Assembly (NCBI RefSeq): GCF_003968755.1
Contig: NZ_RYDL01000013.1
Location: forward strand, 17,259 to 81,258
Length of the DNA stretch: 64,000 nucleotides
Direction of reading: 5' to 3'
DNA from: Flavobacterium sp. RSP15
GTDB lineage: Bacteria; Bacteroidota; Bacteroidia; Flavobacteriales; Flavobacteriaceae
The notes under the pieces are model-generated. The model was not told the origin of the DNA. It saw only the letters and a program-made list of their open reading frames with translations, and searched no databases. A program made the position numbers and the translations under genes. Positions 29,691 to 36,864 of the stretch are shown here, piece after piece; position 1 is the first letter of the stretch; each line of letters opens with the position of its first letter.

Positions 29691-30446
29691 ATGAAAAAAA
29701 TTATAGTATTTGTACTTGTGGTCAATTTTGCTTTTGCACAACAGCACAAAAGAAAATTAGTTTGGGAGGAAAATTTTGAGGGGACCAAATTAAACGAAAA
29801 AAATTGGAATTTTGAAATTGGCGATGGTTGCCCTAATTGTGGTTGGGGAAACAACGAGAGACAATTGTACACGAAACAAAATCACTCAATTGCCAATAGT
29901 CAGTTAATCATCACTGCCAAAAAAGAGGGTGATACGTACACTTCAACTCGGATTACTACTAAAGGTAAAAAAGAGTTCCAATACGGACGTTTTGTGGCCA
30001 GAGCAAAGTTGCCTGTTGGCCAAGGAATTTGGCCAGCTTGGTGGATGTTAGGGTCAAATATCAGTGAAGTAGGTTGGCCTAAATCTGGTGAAATCGACAT
30101 TTTAGAATATGTGGGGAAAGAACCCCATATGATTTTTACTTCTTTACACACTCAGGATAGTCACGGAAATACTGTAAATACTAAGAAAACCAGATTTGAT
30201 ACTATTGAAGAAGGTTTTCATATTTACGCCGTGGAATGGACGGAAGATAAAATGGAATTTTATGTAGATGATATTTTAGTGTACACGTTTCAGCCTGAAA
30301 ATAAAACCGAAGCAATCTGGCCATTTAACCAGCCGTTCTACTTTATCGTGAATATGGCGATAGGAGGGAATTTTGGAGGACCAGAAGTGGATGATGCGAT
30401 ACTTCCTCAGGATTTTATAGTAGATTACATAAAGGTTTATCAGTAA
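29691..30446 (+). CDS. GH16 endo-beta-glucanase, secreted, single domain
   Basis: A 251-residue enzyme made of a signal peptide (MKKIIVFVLVVNFAFAQQ) and a GH16 domain only. The catalytic signature is E134-I-D-I-L-E139. It contains CPNCGWGNNERQLYT near the N-terminus and WPAWWMLG. It lacks the lipobox and binding domains of the first GH16, so it is probably periplasmic or released and works on shorter glucans. It starts 6 bases after the GH3 stop and is the last gene of the operon. Confidence 0.92.
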   Translation: MKKIIVFVLVVNFAFAQQHKRKLVWEENFEGTKLNEKNWNFEIGDGCPNCGWGNNERQLYTKQNHSIANSQLIITAKKEGDTYTSTRITTKGKKEFQYGRFVARAKLPVGQGIWPAWWMLGSNISEVGWPKSGEIDILEYVGKEPHMIFTSLHTQDSHGNTVNTKKTRFDTIEEGFHIYAVEWTEDKMEFYVDDILVYTFQPENKTEAIWPFNQPFYFIVNMAIGGNFGGPEVDDAILPQDFIVDYIKVYQ

Positions 30447-30460
30447 CTAATGCTATAATC

Positions 30461-30522
30461 AAAACTAAAATATCATTTTGTATTCTGTTTTAGGATCGCA
30501 AGGTCTTGTTTTAGTTTTTTTT
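30461..30522 (+). terminator. Possible terminator at the end of the PUL operon
   Basis: AAAACTAAAA (30461-30470) pairs with TTTTAGTTTT (30509-30518), followed by further Ts. The loop is long and AT-rich, so support is weak. Confidence 0.35.
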
Positions 30523-30655
30523 AAAATTTAGGAGGTTTTTGGTACAAAATCATTTAGTTGTACTCGTCGGCATGATATTTGTATTGTAAATGTGAAAAAA
30601 CAAGAAAAACTTTAACAAATTTTAATGAACCTCTGTTAATTTTTATTAATTTTAC

Positions 30656-30687
30656 TTGGATGTTAAAATAATAATTGGTTAAATTTG
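30656..30687 (+). promoter_or_regulatory. Promoter for the ECF-type sigma factor gene
   Basis: TTG (30656-30658), 21 bases, then TAAATTTG (30680-30687) fits the Flavobacterium -33/-7 consensus. Predicted leader is about 90 bases. Confidence 0.65.
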
Positions 30688-30783
30688 AAAACTTTAACAA
30701 ACCTAAAAACTCTTTAGCCTATATACAAAACTACTTTTTAGAGAAAACTCTCCAATTTTAATTAAAAACTAAAAAGTATAATT

Positions 30784-31368
30784 ATGGTTAATATACAACT
30801 CCCTGATGCATTATTGGTAAAGGAATACATTTCAGGTAATGAGGATGCCTTAGCTAAATTGATAAAAAGGCATGAATCAAAAATTTTTGGTTTTATATAT
30901 TCTAAAATTCTGGATAGAGATATTACCAAAGACATTTTTCAGGATACTTTTATTAAAGTGATAAAAACTTTAAAATCAAATTCTTATAATGAAGAAGGTA
31001 AATTTTTACCATGGGTAATGCGTATTTCCCATAATCTGGTTGTTGATCATTACCGAAAAACTAAAAAAATGCCTATGTTCAGAGAAACGGAAGAGTTTTC
31101 CATTTTCTCAATTATGTCCGATGATTCGTTGACCATAGAAAACAAAATAATATCGGAACAAGTCGAACTGGATTTAAAAAAACTAATAGAAGAACTTCCT
31201 GCTGATCAAAAAGAAGTTTTGGTGATGCGAATGTACCAGGATATGAGTTTTAAAGAAATTTCAGAGACAACAGGAGTGAGTATCAATACCGCCTTAGGAA
31301 GAATGCGTTACGCTTTGATGAATTTGAGAAAAGTGATTGATAAACACCAAATTGTTTTGACTAATTGA
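30784..31368 (+). CDS. RNA polymerase sigma factor, sigma-70/ECF family
   Basis: A 194-residue sigma factor. Region 2 is visible at about residues 20-90 (DITKDIFQDTFIKVIKTL, then FLPWVMRISHNLVVDHYRK). Region 4 lies at about 135-185 (LPADQKEVLVMRMYQDMSFKEISETTGVSINTALGRMRYA). Regions 1.2 and 3 are missing, as in ECF factors. No anti-sigma gene is adjacent, so control may be transcriptional. It has its own consensus promoter and a small ORF downstream. Its targets cannot be told from the sequence. Confidence 0.9.
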   Translation: MVNIQLPDALLVKEYISGNEDALAKLIKRHESKIFGFIYSKILDRDITKDIFQDTFIKVIKTLKSNSYNEEGKFLPWVMRISHNLVVDHYRKTKKMPMFRETEEFSIFSIMSDDSLTIENKIISEQVELDLKKLIEELPADQKEVLVMRMYQDMSFKEISETTGVSINTALGRMRYALMNLRKVIDKHQIVLTN

Positions 31369-31420
31369 CAATATACTGAAACTTGCTGCGTTGTAATAGA
31401 AAACAAATATGTATTATTGT

Positions 31421-31564
31421 ATGGCAAAAACTTACTCAAAAAAATCATTAGTTTCTCAAACAATGAAACCCAGTAAAGAAACAATTTCTTTTTTATTAAG
31501 CTATTCTAAGGCGTTAAGCATACTGAAAATTGACAATAAAAATTTCGAAATTATATTGAATTGA
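31421..31564 (+). CDS. Small hypothetical protein (47 aa) after the sigma factor
   Basis: An ATG-initiated 47-codon frame 52 bases after the sigma stop. It is followed by a strong terminator, so it lies inside the same transcript unit. The product is basic at the N-terminus (MAKTYSKKSLVSQTMKPSKE) and hydrophobic/amphipathic afterwards (TISFLLSYSKALSILK). No family is recognised. It could be a small regulator of the sigma factor, but this rests on position only. Confidence 0.5.
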   Translation: MAKTYSKKSLVSQTMKPSKETISFLLSYSKALSILKIDNKNFEIILN

Positions 31565-31609
31565 TGTAGAGATAGCAGCTTTCCTTTTTTATTTGGATTG
31601 TAAAAGACG

Positions 31610-31648
31610 AAAAAACCGCTGATTCCATTTGGAAGTAGCGGTTTTTTA
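31610..31648. terminator. Bidirectional terminator between sigma unit and nth
   Basis: A perfect 11-bp stem (31610-31620 with 31637-31647) bordered by an A-run and a T-run, between convergent genes. Confidence 0.88.
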
Positions 31649-31655
31649 GTATCCT

Positions 31656-32306
31656 TTATTTTTTATAATACGCATCAATAGCTGTTTTTCGGCCAATTGT
31701 TTTAGTAATAATATCCTGATCTAAATCCCAGCCACGAGCCGGAGAATATTCTCTTCCGTACCAAATAATTTGAAGATGCAGGTCATTCCAAATTGCTTCA
31801 GGAAAAAGACGTTTAGCATCTTTCTCCGTTTGAACTACGTTTTTTCCATTTGTTAAATTCCAGCGGTACATCAAGCGATGGATGTGTGTGTCAACCGGAA
31901 AGGCCGGAACTCCAAAAGCTTGCGACATCACGACACTAGCCGTTTTATGTCCTACAGCGGGTAATTCTTCCAGAAATTCAAAACTCTGAGGTACTTTTCC
32001 GCCATGTTTGTCAATTAATATATGGGATAAACCATGAATTCCTTTTGATTTCATTGGCGATAAGCCACAAGGCCGAATGATTTCCTTAATTTCTTCGACT
32101 GACATTTTGATCATATCAAACGGATTATCTGCTTTTGCAAAAAGTAAAGGAGTGATTTTATTTACTTGAATATCCGTACATTGTGCGGATAATAAAACGG
32201 CAATCAGCAACGTATACGGGTCTTTATGATCCAAGGGAATTGGAATCGTAGGATATAGTTTTTTTAACGTATTTATAACAAAAATTACACGTTCCTGTTT
32301 ATTCAT
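31656..32306 (-). CDS. nth: Endonuclease III-type DNA glycosylase/AP lyase lacking the iron-sulfur cluster motif
   Basis: A 216-residue helix-hairpin-helix DNA repair enzyme. The HhH motif LPAVGHKTASVV carries the catalytic Lys121, and Asp139 is in VDTHIHR, matching Lys120 and Asp138 of E. coli Nth. It should remove oxidised pyrimidines and cut abasic sites. The C-terminal region where Nth normally has the C-x6-C-x2-C-x5-C [4Fe-4S] ligands reads IIWYGREYSPARGWDLDQ and contains no cysteine at all. The enzyme must therefore fold without the cluster. Monocistronic, divergent from bcp. Confidence 0.88.
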   Translation of the reverse strand: MNKQERVIFVINTLKKLYPTIPIPLDHKDPYTLLIAVLLSAQCTDIQVNKITPLLFAKADNPFDMIKMSVEEIKEIIRPCGLSPMKSKGIHGLSHILIDKHGGKVPQSFEFLEELPAVGHKTASVVMSQAFGVPAFPVDTHIHRLMYRWNLTNGKNVVQTEKDAKRLFPEAIWNDLHLQIIWYGREYSPARGWDLDQDIITKTIGRKTAIDAYYKK

Positions 32307-32383
32307 TATTTATTAAATTTGATTGGTAAAGAAAAACAATTTCGGTGGCATTAGTAAAATTCAAATTCAAATCAATAAAAATA

Positions 32384-32836
32384 ATGACAACATTAAAAAA
32401 AGGAGATAAAGCACCTGATTTTTCAGGTCTGGATCAAGACGGAAAATTACATCAATTGGCAGATTATGCAGGTAAAAAATTAGTTATTTTCTTTTATCCA
32501 AAAGCAAATACGCCAGGATGTACAGCTGAGGCTTGTGACTTAAGAGATAATTTCGAGCAATTTGAAGCTAACAATTATGCACTTCTGGGCGTTAGTGCCG
32601 ATGCTCAAAAAGCACAGGTCAGGTTTAAGGAAAAGTATAATTTTCCTTTTCCATTACTTGCAGATGAAGACAAATCAGTGATACAGGCTTTTGGGGTTTG
32701 GGGTCCCAAAAAATTTATGGGAAAAGAGTATGACGGGATTCACAGAACTACTTTTATAATTGATGAAAACGGGATTATTGATGAGGTTATTTCGGCTGTA
32801 AAAACCAAATTGCATGCTGCTCAGATACTAAAATAA
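32384..32836 (+). CDS. bcp: Thiol peroxidase, Bcp/PrxQ type peroxiredoxin
   Basis: A 150-residue thioredoxin-fold peroxidase that reduces hydroperoxides using thioredoxin. The peroxidatic Cys46 is in NTPGCTAEACDLRD, with the resolving Cys51 five residues later, the alpha-type PrxQ arrangement. I choose the ATG at 32384. An in-frame GTG at 32345 would add 13 residues not seen in the family. Length is typical. Confidence 0.93.
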   Translation: MTTLKKGDKAPDFSGLDQDGKLHQLADYAGKKLVIFFYPKANTPGCTAEACDLRDNFEQFEANNYALLGVSADAQKAQVRFKEKYNFPFPLLADEDKSVIQAFGVWGPKKFMGKEYDGIHRTTFIIDENGIIDEVISAVKTKLHAAQILK

Positions 32837-32900
32837 GGATTCAGTCAAAGTCATTTTTTTTTGCATTTGCAAATATAAATGCAAACCAACTTTTAATAAT

Positions 32901-32954
32901 AAACAAAGTCCAGATCTGCGGTTTTAATCGACCTAAATTCTGGACTTTGTTTTT
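32901..32954. terminator. Terminator between bcp and the convergent gene
   Basis: A 14-bp stem (32901-32914 with 32939-32952) with a 24-base loop and T-run, between the two convergent stops. Confidence 0.8.
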
Positions 32955-32981
32955 AATTTAACTCAAAATTTGACTACTGAT

Positions 32982-34445
32982 TCACGAATTGATTTCCTTC
33001 AAAACTTTATTAGGATCAAATCCAAAAAGTCTGTGTTCCTTAATTATTTCTGCAATACCAGGGGGAAGCATTGTTTCCCAACCGGGCTTTCCATTATTAA
33101 TCATATTTAAAACTTCACGAGAGAACACCTCTAAAATAGTGGGATCATAATTATCTATATCAACTACTTTTCCGTTGAATTTAAAGAATTTATAGAGTTC
33201 TTTCATTCTTGGGTGTACTTTTAAATTTTCGGAGGTGATGATTTCTCCATTTTCCCCAATCATTGGATACAAGAATACTTTCATGTCGCGGTAGAATAAT
33301 TTTCCAAACGCTTCCAGAATTCCACCACTTAAATGACGGTAATATTTCTCGTCAAAAATATCTATTAAATTATTCACACCCATGGCTAATCCCATTCTGG
33401 CTTTGGTATAATTAGCAAAATACTCCACTACTTTGTAATATTCCTGAAAATTTGAAATCATTACGGTTTGTCCAAGTGAACAGAGCAATTCGGCTCGATC
33501 CATAAAATCTCTTTCATCGATTTCTCCATCAGATCGTAGGTTGGATAATGTAATTTCAAAAATCACTAATGTGTTTTCCGGACTGACCTTGTTCTCATTT
33601 AAAAACATTTTTAATGATTTCTCATACATGTCCATGTTGACTTTTGTAACCGGACGAAAACTACCCCTAAAAGCAAGGATGTTTTTCTTGTATAAGATAG
33701 CAGCAGGAAGTATGTTTATTCCATCAGGATTAAACATAACGGCATCAGTCATTCCATTTTTGACTAATTGTAAACTCATCAAACGATTGTCAACATCAGC
33801 AAAACGAGGACCTGAGAAATTTATGGTGTCTATTTCTAATTGATCTTTGTCTAAATGGTCATACAAATAACGCAAGAGACGTTTGGGATCATTGTATTTG
33901 TAATACGCTCCGTAAATTAAGTTTACGCCCAGAATACCTAATGTTTCCTGTTGCAAACGCACATCAGTTTCTTTAAATCGAATGTGAAGAATAATTTCAT
34001 TATAATCCTCATCCGGCTCAATTTGATAACTAATACCGACCCAGCCATGTCCTTTGAATTGTTTGGCAAAGTCAATAGTGGCCACGGTATTCGCATAGCT
34101 AAAAAACATTTTATTAGGATGTTTTTCTCTGCTTAGCCTTTTTTCTATTAGATTTACTTCATGAGAAAGCATTTTTTTGAGTCGACTTTCGGTCACATAA
34201 CGACCGTCTTCTTCGATTCCATAAACGGCATCGCTAAAGTCTTTGTCATAGGCTGACATTGCTTTTGCAATTGTACCCGAGGATCCACCAGATCTAAAAA
34301 AATGTCTTACAGTTTCCTGTCCAGCGCCAATTTCTGCAAAAGTTCCATAGATATTTTCGTTCAAATTAATACGGAGTGCTTTATCTTTGACTGAAGGGAT
34401 TTGTTCGATGATTTTATCACCTTTTAATTTTATTTCTGTATCCAT
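32982..34445 (-). CDS. Conserved Bacteroidota protein of unknown function (often labelled nicotinate-nucleotide adenylyltransferase)
   Basis: A soluble 487-residue protein with no signal peptide or membrane segment. The N-terminal part contains GTFAEIGAGQETVRHFFRSG, and the centre has INFSGPRFADVDNRLMSLQL and VMFNPDGINILPAAILYK. I recognise it as a protein conserved across Bacteroidota. Database names for it (nicotinate-nucleotide adenylyltransferase, TonB-dependent receptor) appear to be transferred errors. It has no (H/T)xGH nucleotidyltransferase motif and no barrel features. No catalytic motif could be identified. Monocistronic, divergent from the MBL-fold gene. Confidence 0.7.
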   Translation of the reverse strand: MDTEIKLKGDKIIEQIPSVKDKALRINLNENIYGTFAEIGAGQETVRHFFRSGGSSGTIAKAMSAYDKDFSDAVYGIEEDGRYVTESRLKKMLSHEVNLIEKRLSREKHPNKMFFSYANTVATIDFAKQFKGHGWVGISYQIEPDEDYNEIILHIRFKETDVRLQQETLGILGVNLIYGAYYKYNDPKRLLRYLYDHLDKDQLEIDTINFSGPRFADVDNRLMSLQLVKNGMTDAVMFNPDGINILPAAILYKKNILAFRGSFRPVTKVNMDMYEKSLKMFLNENKVSPENTLVIFEITLSNLRSDGEIDERDFMDRAELLCSLGQTVMISNFQEYYKVVEYFANYTKARMGLAMGVNNLIDIFDEKYYRHLSGGILEAFGKLFYRDMKVFLYPMIGENGEIITSENLKVHPRMKELYKFFKFNGKVVDIDNYDPTILEVFSREVLNMINNGKPGWETMLPPGIAEIIKEHRLFGFDPNKVLKEINS

Positions 34446-34513
34446 TTTCTTTTAATATGGCTAATATTTTGTAAAGTTAGTTAAATAGGTTTCTAATGAA
34501 AGGGAATTAACCC

Positions 34514-34521
34514 TATTTTTG
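34514..34521 (+). promoter_or_regulatory. -7 promoter element for the MBL-fold hydrolase gene
   Basis: Reads TATTTTTG, 18 bases before the TTG start codon at 34540. No TTG at -33. Confidence 0.4.
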
Positions 34522-34539
34522 CAAATAAAATAAAGAAAG

Positions 34540-35304
34540 TTGAAGGTATATTTTTTAGGAACTGGTACATCACAAGGCATTCCTGTTATTGGTAGTAATC
34601 ACCCTGTTTGTAAAAGCTTTGATTCTAAAGATAAAAGACTGCGCGTTTCTGTATGGATTTCTTGGGAGAATTATTCTTTTGTAATTGATTGCGGACCTGA
34701 TTTCAGACAGCAAATGCTTGTGTCAAATTGCCAGAAAGTAGATGGTATTTTATTTACTCATGAACATGCGGATCATACCGCAGGAATCGATGATATTCGG
34801 CCTTTTAATTTCAAACAAGGAGAAATTCCAATTTATGCACATCAACGGGTAATAACTAATCTAAAAAGACGTTTCGATTATGTTTTTGAAACGGTCAATA
34901 AATATCCCGGTGCACCTTCTGTTACAACTATTGAAGTTGTCAATAACCAGTCATTTGCCATTGGCAACAAAACGGTTGTCCCCATCAGTGTCATGCATGG
35001 AAATCTTCAGGTTTTTGGGTATAGAATTGATGATTTTGCCTACTTAACGGATGTGAAAACTATTGAAAAAAGTGAAATAGTCAAGTTAAAAAATCTAAAG
35101 GTATTGGTTGTAAATGCTTTACGGGAAGAGTCTCATGAAACGCATTTCAATTTAAAAGAAGCGTTGGATTTTATAGCTTTGGTCCAACCAGAAAAAGCCT
35201 ATCTTACACATATTAGTCATATCATGGGGTATCACGAGGAGGTTCAAAAAAATCTCCCCGAGCATGTTTATCTCGCCTATGATAATCTAGAAATTAAAAT
35301 TTAA
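34540..35304 (+). CDS. MBL-fold metallo-hydrolase (PhnP-like)
   Basis: A 254-residue cytoplasmic metallo-beta-lactamase-fold hydrolase. It begins KVYFLGTGTSQGIPVIG, a signature of the PhnP/tRNase Z-like group. The metal-binding motif HEHADH is in ILFTHEHADHTAGID, and further His ligands are in the C-terminal LTHISH. The PhnP branch cleaves cyclic phosphodiesters, so a phosphodiesterase activity is likely. The start is TTG at 34540, directly before the beta strand that opens the fold; no ATG is available upstream. It is followed 11 bases later by a small anchored protein. Confidence 0.85.
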   Translation: MKVYFLGTGTSQGIPVIGSNHPVCKSFDSKDKRLRVSVWISWENYSFVIDCGPDFRQQMLVSNCQKVDGILFTHEHADHTAGIDDIRPFNFKQGEIPIYAHQRVITNLKRRFDYVFETVNKYPGAPSVTTIEVVNNQSFAIGNKTVVPISVMHGNLQVFGYRIDDFAYLTDVKTIEKSEIVKLKNLKVLVVNALREESHETHFNLKEALDFIALVQPEKAYLTHISHIMGYHEEVQKNLPEHVYLAYDNLEIKI

Positions 35305-35315
35305 TTGTATTTAAA

Positions 35316-35816
35316 ATGAAAAATTCATTATTCCTGTACCTTACTATTCTGGCTGTGCTTTCTACTGTTTTTACGTATATGTTTTTGAGTAAACAAGTAG
35401 TATTTGAGCAAACTAGATATGAAAAAACCACTAAAAAATTAAGAGACAGTCTGAGTTTGGTTTCGAATCAATTAGTGGATGCCAACTATTTTTCTTTGGA
35501 AAAAAATGAGAATGCTCAAAATTATTTTGATACTACAAGCGCTAACAAAACAATTCAATACGAGAAATTGATTCCTTTCGTCACTGAAAAATTATTGGAT
35601 TTGAACGCCAACCCAAAGGGAAATCCGTATACGGGTCAAGATCAAATTAGCACAAATAAATTTATTATTAACAAAGTAAAAATACTAAACCACAGATGGA
35701 TTATTGCTGATTATAGTGATGGTGAAATTTGGGGTGAAGTTTTGTTGAAATATTTTGTCAATGATGATGAAAGTATTTCTTTTGAGGTCAATCAATCGTT
35801 GTTGTACCAAAAATAA
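35316..35816 (+). CDS. Hypothetical membrane-anchored protein (166 aa)
   Basis: Begins with one N-terminal hydrophobic helix (residues about 5-24). A short coiled-coil-like segment follows (YEKTTKKLRDSLSLVSNQLV), then a globular C-terminal domain ending with a strand-rich part (NHRWIIADYSDGEIWGEVLLKY). It would face the periplasm. I do not recognise a named family. It starts 11 bases after the MBL-fold gene and is probably co-transcribed. Confidence 0.7.
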   Translation: MKNSLFLYLTILAVLSTVFTYMFLSKQVVFEQTRYEKTTKKLRDSLSLVSNQLVDANYFSLEKNENAQNYFDTTSANKTIQYEKLIPFVTEKLLDLNANPKGNPYTGQDQISTNKFIINKVKILNHRWIIADYSDGEIWGEVLLKYFVNDDESISFEVNQSLLYQK

Positions 35817-35866
35817 TTAAGGTATCGTATTCCGTTTATAAAGTCCTGAATACGGCACAATATTAA

Positions 35867-36517
35867 TTATTCATTCTCTAAAATCCAGTTTTTGAAGTCA
35901 TAAAAATTCTGTGGAGCAACTCCATGTCCTATAGGATATTCCTTGTAGGTTATATTTATCCCTAAATTTTCTACTATTGCGGGTGTTTTTCTTGCCCATT
36001 CAACTGGAATTACTTGATCCACTGTTCCATGTGAAGCAAATATTTTCAGGGTATGAAAATTGTTTTTTAGGTAATTCTCAGCGACAATTTCTAAATTTAA
36101 GTACCCGCTCATCGCAACTACTTTCTGAACCTTTTCAGGGTATGAAAGTGCAACTGCATAACTCAATATAGATCCTTGGCTGAAGCCAATCAATGTGACT
36201 TTCTCAGCATTTATGGGGTAGGTTTGAATTAATTCATCAATAAATCCGGCAATTAAATCTCTTGAAACTTTGGCTTGTTCGTGATCCGAAAATTTATTTT
36301 GATCCGCATCAAAATTGATTGCATACCATGCATATGCACCGTATTGCATGGTATAAGGCGCACGTGCTGAAACAATATAATATTCATCAGAAAGCTCGGT
36401 TGCAAATGAAAATAAATCGTCTTCATTGCTACCGTATCCGTGCAATAAAAGTAAAAGTGGATTTTCGTCTAATTTTATTTTAGGTTCTCGTATTTTATAT
36501 TCTAAAGATAAATTCAT
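35867..36517 (-). CDS. Alpha/beta hydrolase (carboxylesterase/phospholipase, YpfH-like)
   Basis: A 216-residue cytoplasmic serine hydrolase. The oxyanion loop LLLHGYGSNEDD precedes the nucleophile Ser113 in GFSQGS. The acid Asp is in SHGTVDQVIP and the His is in IGHGVAP. This order and length match the PF02230 group of small carboxylesterases. It starts 4 bases after the DUF4870-like gene, so it is the last gene of the dihydroorotase-like operon. Confidence 0.85.
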   Translation of the reverse strand: MNLSLEYKIREPKIKLDENPLLLLLHGYGSNEDDLFSFATELSDEYYIVSARAPYTMQYGAYAWYAINFDADQNKFSDHEQAKVSRDLIAGFIDELIQTYPINAEKVTLIGFSQGSILSYAVALSYPEKVQKVVAMSGYLNLEIVAENYLKNNFHTLKIFASHGTVDQVIPVEWARKTPAIVENLGINITYKEYPIGHGVAPQNFYDFKNWILENE

Positions 36518-36521
36518 GGGA

Positions 36522-36860
36522 TTATGAGATGTTTGATAACCATTTTTGATAATACGTTCCCAATAATGGAACCGGTTTTGTTTCTCCTTTTATAGCACTG
36601 GTAATACCGTAAGACCATAAAACAAATACGAAAATCCACATGGGAGCCGAAATCATTAGGCTGTCAAAATTGCTGATGATTAATCCCAGTGATATGAATG
36701 TTAAAGTAAGTCCCAGTCCTTGACGGATGTGAAATGAAGCAAATTCATTTTTGTCCTCGGAGTTCATAGACATGGCAATAAATACGCCAATTCCTAAAAT
36801 ATAACTGGTGATTGCGGCCGTCTTTCCTGACTCTGAATTATTATTATTAATAGTATTCAT
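36522..36860 (-). CDS. DUF4870-like small membrane protein
   Basis: A 112-residue protein with three predicted helices. The conserved NEFASFHIRQGLGLTLT after helix 1 and the final TKPVPLLGTYYQKWL are typical of the DUF4870/TMEM-like family of unknown function. It sits between the dihydroorotase-like gene (4 bases upstream) and the esterase (4 bases downstream), so the three are translated from one mRNA. Confidence 0.75.
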   Translation of the reverse strand: MNTINNNNSESGKTAAITSYILGIGVFIAMSMNSEDKNEFASFHIRQGLGLTLTFISLGLIISNFDSLMISAPMWIFVFVLWSYGITSAIKGETKPVPLLGTYYQKWLSNIS

Positions 36861-36864
36861 TTTT

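Larger units (their letters stand above)
30447..30783. other. Gene-free region (337 bases) between the PUL and the ECF sigma gene
   Basis: It holds a possible long-loop terminator (30461-30522) near its left end and a good -33/-7 promoter (30656-30687) near its right end. No open frame with coding character was seen. Confidence 0.7.
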
